Shown here piece by piece: positions 21,701 through 30,530 of a stretch of 64,000 nt of DNA; position 1 is the stretch's first letter, and every line of letters starts with the position of its first letter. The stretch comes from Diplonema papillatum. Taxonomy: Eukaryota > Euglenozoa > Diplonemea > Diplonemida > Diplonemidae. Below the pieces are notes generated by a model. The model was not told the DNA's origin, ran no database searches, and saw only the letters and a program-made list of their open reading frames with translations. The position numbers and the translations under genes were made by a program. The DNA lies in contig JAPJBO010000203.1 in NCBI GenBank assembly GCA_030068145.1, positions 124,001 to 188,000 on the forward strand. Direction: 5' to 3'.

Positions 21701-24700
21701 GTGTTACCGATAAATAATTTCTGTTACCGATAAATAATTTTGGTGTTACCGATAAATAATTTCTGTTACCGATAAATAATTTTCGATCCGAAACAAATTG
21801 GTACCCGTGAAGGCTAGGTAGAAGCCCTCTTCAGGCACATTTTGCGCCCGGATAGCCGAAACTGGGATATAGGGGACAAGATTTTGTTGCTGGAGAAGTG
21901 ATTGCTCTGCCGCCCCCAAACAGTTCAGCTGTGTTGATCACTTGGTCGAGAGAAGAGTTCGAGTAAGGTTTCGTATATCACGTTACTGCCATGACGGCAC
22001 CATGGCACTACGATCGAACAGACAGTCAATCAGAGTTGTCTTGTCGGAACGGTTCATCGGAGTAAAGCATTTGGTAGAGGAGTCAAAACTCAACTTTATC
22101 ATAAAGAATACCTACACCAGCAGGTCAAAGAAAGGGGGGAAAGGTGGAAAATGCAGATCAAACGGGAGTAGAATGTGCGCACGCTTATCCGACTCTTGAC
22201 TTACTATGCCGTGTACTGAAAGCTGTCGAGGGGCCCCTCCATAGGTTCTCGCATGATTCGTTCGCCTTTGAAACACTATCCGTTTGTAGTAAGCTTCGCA
22301 ATTGTGTTCTTGCAATATCTAACCGAATGGTGGGTGGCGGATTTCCGCGCTCGTGCGCAAGACACAATTATGCTGCTTTGCAGTGCAAGCCGAACCCGGT
22401 TCGCGACTTCGGTTGCGGTAAAGTGTTACAAAGTCTTCGGCTTTCAGACCTTATGCAACATGATAGTTAGAGGTTACTTGAAGGATACCCGTGTGCAGCG
22501 TTCGAAAGAGTTTGCGTATCTGGAGTCTTATTTTGGGGGGAAGGCCCTTTTGACCCTGGATTTTTCGAGAAGATTTTTGAAACAGCCCAAAGATATTCGT
22601 CGTTTCCTGATATTCGTCCAGCGTAATTGTTGTCCAGATTACTGACCGTGAGAAAGGGTCCCAAGTACAAGCTGTCAATTCTGTCTGAGTGCGCGACACA
22701 GATTACCGATACCGCGTGCCTTCTGTGCCAGGGGTCGGATACGTTTACTTGCTGTCCGGTGCTAACGTTGTAGAAGGCCCACCTATCAGCCTGAGATCAG
22801 CTCCACAAGGTTCGTTTCGTTAAGGCAACTCATGATCACTTCGGTGTGAGGGATTAGTGGCAGAAACGTTGACTTGGCCAAGAGTTGCCACAAGCCACCA
22901 CAGCACAGAAGCGCAGCCGAGGGCATCCTGCAGGAGAAGTCATAGCTGAGAAACTCAAGCCTGCAGCTTGTGTTCTCGGATGAGTCAGGCGCGAGGCAAG
23001 CACCCGCAGCCTCAGAGTTGAGTCGGGAAGGATACATGTCGATAATCCTTGAGTGGGCATATGAAGCGCATGATTGCGGAAAAGGACAAGAAAAAGAGCA
23101 TGTGACCATAGTCGCCGTGGCCCGTTGCATGGGCGTAGCATGAACACCTGCGGTGGATTGAAGGGGTGCAGGATCCAAGTTTTGGGTCCAAGTTTTTGGT
23201 CCAAGTTTTGGGTCCAAGTTTGGGTCCTAGTTCCAACTTGGTTCAGCACTGGTTCCCTGCCACCAAAGGTTGTTGCCGCACAAGTGCTTCGTCGTTCTCT
23301 AGTCTGCCCGAGCTTAGTCCACCGATTATAGATCATCACACGCAGGCCTCGAAGGTTTTGCTTCCTGCTGGTTCGTTTCCACTGCGGTTAGCCACATACG
23401 ATGTCGTGAGCTAAACATCCTCAAGAACGGACAAAAACACTCACCCATTTTCCCATTCTTCAGTTGTCAAAAGAAACGATCATTTTCTTCTTCTCAAGTG
23501 TTGCGCTCCTCCAGAAGGCTGTTCGCAGGGATGTCCCGTGTTCAAGATGGATACCGTCAGAACTCAAATTTCTCATCCATCACAACAAGGAGGGGGTGGG
23601 TAACACGAAATTATTTATCGGTAGCAAGAAATTATTTATCGGTAACAGAAATTGTTTATCGGTAACAAAATACTCGAGGGGCTGCCTTGTGCTTACTTCG
23701 AAGGAGGCTAGAGGGGGAGAAACAATACAACTACAAAATGGGTCTTTTTTGTTGAACGCTTACGCCCGCCACTGAACCCAGATTCACCTGTGTTTCGTGT
23801 GGGCTACAGCACATTTACCTCCTTTGATCTTTTGCAACTGGCAGCCTCCTCAAGTATTTCCTACAAAGCAGGTGCTTATACAAGAAATTTATTTATCGGT
23901 AACACGAAACTATTTATCGGTACCAAGAAATTATTTATCGGTAACAAAATAATTATTTATCGGTAACAAAAAATTACTTATCGGTAACAGTTTCCGATAA
24001 ATAATTTCCCGACTTAAGTGTGTCCGATATGGTTTTTCCGAAGAGAAAAAAAGCTCCTCGGGGGCCGGGGCAGACCTGTTGTTTTGACACGGTCGCCCAC
24101 GACCTTTTTACGGCGGCGCAAATCGCGTTGACGGCGGCGGCGCGGACGATGGGGCACGGGTCGTGGAGGGCGCGGTACAGCAGCTGCAGCTGCTCGGTGC
24201 ACGCGCTCTCGAAGTCGGCTTTGCCCTGCGCGTTGCCGACGGGGAAATGGTCGCCGACGAGGAACACGCAGTTTTTCCGCATCAGCGCGTTCGACGCGTC
24301 GAGCCCCGCCAACACGTCGGATTCGGCAAATAGCCGCTTCAACCCAGCCTTCGCCCTCCGACCGCCTCCGTCACGCAGCTGCTGCAAAACGCCGCGAAGC
24401 ATGCCGAAAAAGGAGGTGTTGGCTTTGATGGCGAGCCCCACGTACGGCGCGACGGCCTCGTGCTCGAAGACCGCGAGCGACAGCCCGTCCAACTCCTCCC
24501 ACACGGCCGCCAGGGACCGGGCGTACACCAGCTGGCTCGACTGCCCGACGCTCAGCTTCGGCTTCGCGGCCAGCGTGCAGTACTTGCGGTGGAGGGTCCT
24601 GGTCAGGAACGCGTTCTGCGCGAAAAGCGAGGCCATGACCCCCGACGCGTGCGCGAGCGACAGCGTGTGTGGGCAGACCAAGTCGAGGACGTAGTCGACG

Positions 24701-25254
24701 AAGACCTTCGCCCCCGGGTCCTTCCAGCTGATGACCGAGAAGAAGCGGCTCACGCTCAGGAGGCGCGCCATGTCCTTGTCGTTCGCCGTCGGCAGCGTGC
24801 ACTGGTACACCGACCACATCAGGGTGTTCACCACGGCGGTGGCGGCGGGCACGCAGTCTTTGCTGAGCAGCATCGCCAAAACGTCGGCGACCGCTGCTTG
24901 CGCCTCCGGGTATTCGTACATGGTGAGAAGCCGCTCGTGCAAAACCGACGCGCAAGCGGTGACGTCCTGCTGGCTGCGGTTGGCCTCTGACCAACCCTTC
25001 TGGTCCGGGTAGCTCAAGAGGAGGCTGCAGCACCGCTGCAGCTGGTCCGACGCGGCCGGCTCCAGCTCTTCTTCCGCGAGCGCGATCTCGACGCCCTCCC
25101 GCACCTTCATCCACAACTGGTCCTGCCGACTCTCCGGGCACTCCCGCACGTACTTCTTGTAGTCCTTGATGTCGAGCAGCCACGTCTGCCCGGTCCGGCG
25201 GAGCCCCTGCGGGGTCTTGGGACATTTCTCTTCGAGTTCGTCGTCGCTGTGCAT
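15716..25254 (-). CDS. NCAPG2: condensin-2 complex subunit G2 (NCAPG2/CAP-G2-like), five exons
   Basis: Exons 24076-25254, 19067-20190, 18185-18330, 17257-17822 and 15716-16495 keep frame at every junction (phases 0, 2, 1, 0) and give 1264 residues (human about 1143). CAP-G2 is a HEAT-repeat kleisin partner of condensin II, which compacts mitotic chromosomes in the nucleus. HEAT-like units are visible at about 365 (DPCPIVRAAAVNAICAAVKR), 410 (TDANVRLATLQGLRTL) and 447 (DPNTKVRQLFVATLLDMAG). This order, with the helix KLAYD between the first two, follows the CAP-G2 core. The C-terminus has a basic, NLS-like run (GKKDARRGRKR). Donors are GTCTGC, GTTTGT, GTATGT and GTGCGC; acceptors are AACAACAG, AAACAG, TTGCAG and TCTCAG. 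Intron 1 (3.9 kb) hosts a large TIR element, and intron 3 hosts a MITE. Start: the ATG at 25254 opens MHSDDELEEK. A generic HEAT protein is the main alternative. Confidence 0.8.
16496..17256 (-). other. NCAPG2 intron 4
   Basis: The intron runs from GTGCGC at 17256 to TTTTCTCAG at 16496. It shows no recognisable repeat family and no exon-like reading frame. Confidence 0.65.
17873..18000. mobile_element. MITE of the GAGCCGGTCYAC family in NCAPG2 intron 3
   Basis: This 128-bp element starts GAGCCGGTCTAC and ends GGGGTGGACCGGCTC. Inside are CCTGGAACCGCATCG, TTGCCTGCTGC and several TCTATCA motifs. It occupies about a third of the 362-bp intron 3 and lies about 50 bp from the exon 4 acceptor. Confidence 0.85.
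18331..19066 (-). other. NCAPG2 intron 2, with R2 repeat
   Basis: This 736-bp intron runs from GTTTGT to AAAAAAACAG. It contains a near-complete R2 repeat and a direct repeat of TAGCACTTGCAC (18358 and 18388). Confidence 0.65.
18466..18740 (+). repeat. R2 interspersed repeat (near full length)
   Basis: The roughly 275-bp unit starts AAAATACTCGAGG, passes GTTGAACGCTTACGCCC and CTACAGCACATTTACC, and ends CCTACAAAGCAGGTGC. Other copies are at 23667-23886, 21247-21380, 46102-46395, 47728-47995 (two, head to head), 34370-34450 and 32996-33060. Most copies are inside introns. Confidence 0.85.
20855..20995 (+). repeat. AR1 repeat in NCAPG2 intron 1
   Basis: This is a well-preserved AR1 copy (AAAGTTCGCTTGAAATTCCG, then GGGTCTCCGTGTGACCGTTC, then GAGCAAGAAAGGGC). 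It is about 90% identical to 26903-27030 over more than 100 bp. Confidence 0.85.
21001..21060 (+). repeat. short interspersed repeat shared with 50010-50065
   Basis: GTTGAGGTGTCATTCAGATG, then CTAAAGCCG, then TTGTTAAGCA occurs in the same order and orientation at both sites, with about 85% identity. Confidence 0.7.
21432..21785 (+). repeat. TTACCGATAAATAATTT tandem array (left arm)
   Basis: About 16 units of 18-23 bp with a fixed core, TTACCGATAA(A/G)TAATTT, and variable linkers (CTG, TGGTG, GTT). The inverse of the core forms the other arm of the same element. Confidence 0.92.
23667..23886 (+). repeat. R2 repeat inside right arm of the foldback element
   Basis: This near-complete R2 copy interrupts the inverted satellite arm, so it inserted after, or together with, formation of the arm. 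Confidence 0.85.
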
Positions 25255-26902
25255 TGTTAACTGTGTGCTACCCTTCTTCTCTTTTTTTCTTCTTCGGTGC
25301 TGCCGAGCGGCCGGCCAACCTATGTTTTACTAGAGTCTTCGTCAAATGGGTTCTTTTTAAAGCTAAGTAGGGTTGGGGGGGCATGCATGGCTTCTTTCGT
25401 GTACACTTTACGCGCTTGCTTTGGCAAGCGACGCGACACCTTTTGCTGCTCTGAACATCCCCGAAACACCCCTCAGACTGCGCCTTAACACGAACAGCGT
25501 CTTGGGTACAGCCTGGTCATGACTCCTATCCCATCTGCAAGGTTGACCCGGCAAGACGTGTGCAAGATTGTCACTGCCTGGCAGGCCTGAGCTACCCGTA
25601 AGTATTGTTACATTGTAACTTCTAAAGTTTTGTCAATGAAACCCCTGTGGAAAAAAGAAGTTTTTTAGCCAAGATCTCACCAGGTTAGGGGGTTTTGTGA
25701 GTGGCATCATTTTGTGCTTCCGCAAAAAAATCGCTCAGTCAGTTGCTTGCGACAGCATCCTTTTGGGTCGAGGTCGGTGTTTTTAGGTTGCTCAGGGTAG
25801 TTGATCTGGTGGTGGGCTGACGACGGATAATGCGTTCGACGACCTGATCGAGTCTCGTGTTTCTGCAATACCCATTGACTATCGCGGTCTTCATCGTTTC
25901 CAGAGTCAAGACATCCACCGATGAGTGCAATTGATGTACGCGCATTTGTTGTTTGATTGACCTCAGCCTTTTCGATTCAAATGCATTCATGTTTTCGACA
26001 TCTTTTCTCGATCAGGCTTTGTTAGCCCGTCGTCCGGACTCCAGACAGCGCTACGCTGCGGCGCAAACGCAAGGATAAGAACGGAGGGGAAAAGCGAACT
26101 CACCAAAAAGAAACAAAGTATGTGGGGTGACAGAAAAAGAGAAAAGGTTTGGGGAGGGGGAAAGAGCCCCAATCCGTGTGTTTTCAGATAAATGTACTGC
26201 GCAGCTCCTGTCACGGGCACTGGCGTCGTGGTGTTGCCACTGGACAGGGGGAAGGACGCTTGGTGGGTGTGAAGAGAAGAAGAAACGCTTCTGCCTGCAG
26301 CGCCTGCTTGCACTGCGGCACTTGCCCTCATACTCAAAGCGTTCCAGCAAACAAGTATTGCCAGTCACCTCTGCGTCAAGGTCTCGCTTTTCGGCAATGT
26401 TCATTTGTTTATTTTTCCAAGGACACCATTGAATGAGGTAATTAACGCACACGCAGTGGTTGATTCCTCGGGTAAGCTTTCTTTACCGGCGGCTGTTGCT
26501 TTTCATTTGCGCATCCGGCAACATTCGCTCAATGGCGCCTCTATGGTCTTTTCCTCTTTTTTGTATTATTTATTTTTTGCTTCCTTTTTCGCACTCGGAA
26601 GCGGGTTGCCGCACATTCGCAGCTCCCCGTCTCTCTTTCGTGCTGCCGGCGCTAGCCAATCGACCTACCCCGTTGAAAGGGCGGCATGGCATTCGGAGGC
26701 TGCTTTTTCGTCAGAAAACGAAGAAAAAAGAGAGCGAAATGATCAAGAGATCCCCGAAACCCGGAGACAATAGGCCGAGGGCTGCCTTTGAGGTTCGAAG
26801 GCTGGCATGCTAAAATCACCGGTCGACCGCGGAGGTCATTCTGGTATGTGGGTGTGTGTGGGCGCTTGCTTTGCATTAGGCTGAACGTTCGCTTGCTTTT
26901 TT

Positions 26903-27030
26903 TAGAGTTAAAGTTCGCTTGAAATACCGGGGTTTTAGGGTCTCCGTGTGACCGTTCATGAATGGGTTCTCTTAGAGCAAGAAAGGGCTTTATGGTTACG
27001 GATTGTATATTTAGTGCATGCTTTCGTTAT
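26903..27030 (+). repeat. AR1 repeat, intergenic copies
   Basis: A full AR1 copy; a 5' fragment (TTTTTTAAGAGTGAAAGTTCG) follows at 27118-27150. Confidence 0.85.
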
Positions 27031-27830
27031 GGGTTATGGCTAGCCATATCCGGGACTGTTTGTGACCGACACCAAGTACATTCCTTCGTGGAGTGTAATC
27101 TTGGGCCCCCCACGTTCGCTTGCTTTTTTTAAGAGTGAAAGTTCGCTTTTCCAGTGGCGTTCGGTGCGTCCGTTTGCTCCGCACGACGTGCTCGTGCACA
27201 GGGCGCCGCAGGTACGTAAAAGGAGAAGGAAGTGGGGACTTGCCGTTGATTCGGCGGGCGAGCGCGAGGGTATGGTACGAGGGGGAACGACCTCGGTGCA
27301 GACTTCTCGCCGCCGCGCAAAAAAGGATGTGCTAGAAACAGGTTGCAAGGGTAGTAGGAATGGGTTGGGGGGTGGCATGGGGAAGGGGGGGGGATCTTAC
27401 ATCGGGCAAAAGATTTACCGATGGGGGTCAAACCGGGGTTCGATGCTGAGCACCAAGTCTGATGGATGAAGCGGGGATTGGACCCTCCGCACACGCGCAA
27501 GACACAAACTCGCTACCTTCGGGGGGTTTTTTTTACCAAACATGCAATGTTGGAGGAAATAAGAACGTGTCACAGGCTATCCACGGCGTTTCCTTGCGCC
27601 CTGTACCAAGACGTAAACGTCCAGGGCAAAGCGTTCAACGAAACTAACGAGGTTTCGCTGTGTGCACGGGTCCGGCTCGTAATGCACGAGCCATTCCAAA
27701 GCGGCCAAATGTGTGCATTGAAACACGTCCAAAAAGTGTTCATCTCTCTCGTCCTTCTCCAGGGTACGTGCGTGTTGCGTGCTCGTGCATGCGCGGGGAG
27801 GAGTTTTGGGACAGGCTTTTCGTTAAAAGC

Positions 27831-27867
<37 letters not shown>

Positions 27868-28408
27868 TTTTGGGTGTCTTTTCTTCAAAAAGAAAAAAAG
27901 AGAGAAGCCTTTGCCAGTGGGGGAAAAAAAAAAAAAACCTTCCGCACCAGCCGCCGGATGCCGGCCCCCCCGCGGCCACGCTCTCTCCTCCGAAGCCGAG
28001 CGGGTGCCGTGACTTTTGTTTATCCCCACAGTCTCGCCCGGGTCTCAGAGTCGGAGCCTTTTTGGCAGCGTTTGGGCGGCAACGGAGTAAGCGGCGTGCG
28101 GGAAATAGAAAGCGGATGGGGGAGGGGGCAAAAGGGAGGAAAGTTGGAAAGGCAGGAACGAAGGGGGTCGGGGATTGGGTCCCGTGTGTGCTGGCTGGGG
28201 AATGGGCACCAGAGGGCATTTTGTTCTAGTCGATATCGAGGAGGGGGTTTCAGAGGGTTTTGCAGACTTCGGGAAAAGGGGGGAACTGACTGGCCGTATA
28301 AACCGAGTAATGGTAGTAATGCGGGTCGAAACTTGCCGGGAACACCAAGTAAGTGGGCGTCGGATTGGTCGACCTACTGTAGTTAGAGTTCGATCAAACT
28401 CCGGAGGG

Positions 28409-28753
28409 GGAGGTGCCAGTCCAACCCTATTTCCTGGGAGTGCGTCGAATTGCCTCGTGCTGCCTAACACAGACTAACTATCGATAGGAGGTGGACGGGC
28501 TCAGGGCAGGGGGGGTTGGGCTGTAAGCGTTAACCGAAGCACGCGGCGCGCTTCCGCCTAAGGCATCCCTCGACCTCGCCCCGCCCCCCTCCTCTATCCT
28601 TTCATGAGTCCCTATCTCTTGAAACTGCATCGAAGTGCCTGTCGCTACCACGGTCTCTCAGGTCCATTCCTAGTCCCTAGAGCTGCATCGAATTGCCCGG
28701 TGCTGTATTCTTCGGTCTATCACGGTCTATCAAGAAGGGATGGACCGGCTCAT
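28409..28753. mobile_element. two degenerate GGACCGGCTC-family MITEs
   Basis: 28409-28502 has CCAGTCCAACCCTA on the left, GCGTCGAATTGCC inside and GGAGGTGGACGGGCTCA on the right. 28650-28753 has AGGTCCATTCCTAGTCCCTA on the left, GCATCGAATTGCCCGG inside and AGGGATGGACCGGCTCA on the right. Both match the intron 3 element in layout. Confidence 0.65.
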
Positions 28754-28996
28754 TTCAGCCGTTCAGGTGGTTTTGCGGAAGCGCTCCGAGTAGGAACGAC
28801 CTGCGGTCTTTTTTCAAGGAAACAGTTCCCTTCCGTCTTTTCCTTTGCCGCCGAGACGCAGACCGAGAAGAGGGCATTACCCACTCACGGCGGGCTTCGT
28901 TGAGAGATTTGCAAGAACGTGCTTGAATGGATATGTGCTCAACACCGCACTCGTTGGGGGGAGGGGAGGATGAGGCAGAGGGGGGTCGCCCGCTTT

Positions 28997-30256
28997 TTAG
29001 TACAGCATCCGGGACCGGATGTTCTCTTTGATGTCCGAAATCTGCGAGATGACCTCTTCGGAGACCGAGGAAGAGACATCGCAGACGAAGTACCCGACTT
29101 TGTCGGTGGTGTTGACGGTCTGGTACGAGACGTTACCCACGTCGGAAATGATGTTGAGCAACTGTCGAAGGACTCCCGGTTCGTTTCTGTGGACGTTCAG
29201 CAGCCTGTGCTGGCCGTTCTTCTGGGCGGGTGGAACGATGTTCGGGAAGTTCACCGCACCGTCCGTGACGCCTTGGTTCATGTAGTTCAAGATCTTCTGC
29301 GCAACCTCGATGCCGATCGCCTCCTGCGCCTCGGAGGTGGACCCGCCAATGTGGGGGGTGAGGATGACGTTGCGCAGGCCGACGAGCGGGATGGTCACGC
29401 CTTGGTCGGTGATGCTACCGTTCTTGGCCGGCTCCTTCGGGTACACGTCAACCATCGCTCCTCGCAACTTCTGCGTCTTGAGCGCGGTGGCCAAGTCGTC
29501 GAGGTCGACAACCTGCCCTCGCGAGGCGTTGAGGAGGTAAGCGCCGTCCTTCATCATCGAAATCTGCTCCTTTCTGATCATGTACCTCGTCTCCTGCGTG
29601 TCGGGCACGTGCAGCGTCACGAAGTCGGACTGTGACAAGAGCTCGCCAAGCGTCTCGACCTGTCGTGCGTTTCCGAGCGGCATGATGTTCTTCACGTCCT
29701 TGTAGATAACAGTCATCCCGAGAGCCTCGGCGAGGACCGACAGCTGCGACCCGATGTGCCCGTACCCGATGATCCCGATGGTTTTCCCACGGATTTCGTT
29801 CGAGTTGACAGCGGTCTTCTGCCAGCTGTCGTTGTGCATTTCCTTCGTCCGCTCGGTGAGCTCGCGCGCCAGGTTGATCACCGAAGCGATGATCAACTCG
29901 GCCACGGAACGGCTGTTCGAGAACGGCGAGTTGAACACGGGGATGGCCAGCTCCTCCGCCACGTCCAGGTCGGTCTGGTCGGTCCCGATGCAGAAGCACC
30001 CGATGCACATCAGCTTCTTCGCGGCCTGCAAAACAGGCTTCGTCAGCTTCGTCTTGCTGCGGACACCGATGACTCGGGCGTCCTTCAGCTTGTCAGCCAG
30101 CTCTTCGCCCGACAAAGCACCGGCCAGCAACTCGACATCGAATCCGTCGTTTTTCAAGATTTCAACCGCCTTCTTGTGCACGTTCTCGAAGAGCACAACC
30201 TTGATCTTGTTCTTCGGGTACGAGTACAGCGTCGCCTCTGATGTGTTCCTCTTCAT
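28997..30256 (-). CDS. serA: D-3-phosphoglycerate dehydrogenase, SerA type with ACT domain
   Basis: This 419-residue intronless enzyme oxidises 3-phosphoglycerate to 3-phosphohydroxypyruvate with NAD, the first step of serine synthesis in the cytosol. The NAD-binding loop GYGHIG is at 164-169, with Asp187 at the end of the next strand (NAD preference). The catalytic triad is Arg246 (ASRGQ), Glu275 (KEP) and His302 (PHIGGST). The C-terminal ACT domain (about 350-419) begins HRLLNVHRNEPGVL and ends IRSRMLY, close to the E. coli-type ending. This short SerA architecture lacks the intervening domain of animal and plant enzymes; serine feedback through the ACT domain is expected from the family. 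Start: MKRNTSEATL at 30256. The frame is open further upstream, but that part translates a TTC/poly-T tract and is rejected. The gene has strongly GC-biased third positions. Confidence 0.95.
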   Translation of the reverse strand: MKRNTSEATLYSYPKNKIKVVLFENVHKKAVEILKNDGFDVELLAGALSGEELADKLKDARVIGVRSKTKLTKPVLQAAKKLMCIGCFCIGTDQTDLDVAEELAIPVFNSPFSNSRSVAELIIASVINLARELTERTKEMHNDSWQKTAVNSNEIRGKTIGIIGYGHIGSQLSVLAEALGMTVIYKDVKNIMPLGNARQVETLGELLSQSDFVTLHVPDTQETRYMIRKEQISMMKDGAYLLNASRGQVVDLDDLATALKTQKLRGAMVDVYPKEPAKNGSITDQGVTIPLVGLRNVILTPHIGGSTSEAQEAIGIEVAQKILNYMNQGVTDGAVNFPNIVPPAQKNGQHRLLNVHRNEPGVLRQLLNIISDVGNVSYQTVNTTDKVGYFVCDVSSSVSEEVISQISDIKENIRSRMLY

Positions 30257-30362
30257 CTTCTTGTCCTTTTTTTTTTTTTGGTTGGGGATGAGTCGGTTCT
30301 TAAGTTCCTGTTTAAGTTCGCTTAGAAAGAAGAAGAAATAGAAGAAGAAGAAGAAGAAGAAC
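30257..30362 (-). promoter_or_regulatory. 5' leader with polypyrimidine tract and 3' splice acceptor
   Basis: In gene sense, a long TTC/T-rich tract (30362 to 30326) ends in TTTCTAAG at 30321, followed by a 64-nt leader to the start codon. This is the classical arrangement of a 3' splice site, either of a 5'-UTR intron or of spliced-leader trans-splicing. No matching donor exon was identified. Confidence 0.5.
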
Positions 30363-30404
30363 GGGATAGTAAAGTCTCCAGGAGACCCTCGTCGTGTAGT
30401 TTCC

Positions 30405-30530
30405 TTTTTAGAGTGCAAGTTCGCCTAGGGATCTGGGGTTTTAAAGTCTCCGGGTGACCATTGTCGTAGAGGTTCTTTTAAGGTATAGTATGGTAGTGTG
30501 CGTATCGTATCTGCCGTAGTGGCAGTACGT
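30405..30530 (+). repeat. AR1 repeat upstream of serA
   Basis: TTTTAGAGTGCAAGTTCGCC, then AAAGTCTCCGGGTGACC, then TATCGTATCTGCCGTAGTGG. It lies about 80 nt beyond (gene sense, upstream of) the polypyrimidine/AG site before the serA gene. Confidence 0.8.

Larger units (their letters stand above)
21412..24027. mobile_element. 2.6-kb foldback-like element with satellite-built inverted arms
   Basis: The ends are inverted: CGGGACACACCTAAGTCGGG at the left against TCGGACACACTTAAGTCGGG read inward from the right, each followed by AAATTA(C/T)TTATCGG. Both arms continue into a tandem array of an 18-23 bp unit, GTTACCGATAAATAATTT. The left arm is about 350 bp (21432-21785). The right arm is about 180 bp and is split by an R2 repeat (23600-23665 and 23885-24005). 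A flanking TA occurs at both ends (21410-21411, 24028-24029), a possible target duplication. The central 1.8 kb shows no transposase I can recognise, so the element looks non-autonomous. It lies entirely within NCAPG2 intron 1, about 50 bp from the donor. Confidence 0.85.
20191..24075 (-). other. NCAPG2 intron 1 (3.9 kb), flanked by a direct repeat
   Basis: The exon 1 end and the intron 3' end share AAACAACAGGT, so splicing could occur anywhere in the duplicated block with the same product. The intron holds an AR1 copy, a partial R2 copy and the 2.6-kb satellite-armed TIR element. Apart from these and a 50-bp sequence at 21001-21060 recurring at 50010-50065, I see nothing in it. Confidence 0.65.
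25255..28996. other. intergenic region, no gene recognised
   Basis: About 3.7 kb without a credible exon. It contains AR1 copies at 26903-27030 and 27118-27150 (5' fragment), a run of about 34 A residues (27833-27866), and degenerate GGACCGGCTC-type MITEs at 28409-28502 and 28650-28753. The long plus-strand frame at 27466-28386 reads through the poly-A tract and is not convincing. Confidence 0.5.

Noticed and set aside
21432..21785. CRISPR-like regular array
   Set aside because: The spacers are 2-6 bp and repetitive, and the genome is eukaryotic; it is a satellite arm of a TIR element.
15716..25254. First impression: GCN1-like or generic HEAT-repeat translation factor
   Set aside because: The order of helices around KRSW, KLAYD, TDANVR and DPNTKVR follows the condensin II G2 core, and no GCN1-specific region is seen.
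27466..28386. 306-codon plus-strand ORF
   Set aside because: It reads through a run of 34 A residues as poly-Lys and shows no domain; it is probably chance.
30257..30418. N-terminal extension of serA to 30418
   Set aside because: It translates a TTC/poly-T tract as a Phe run; a splice acceptor lies in between, and the family starts near MKRNTSEA.
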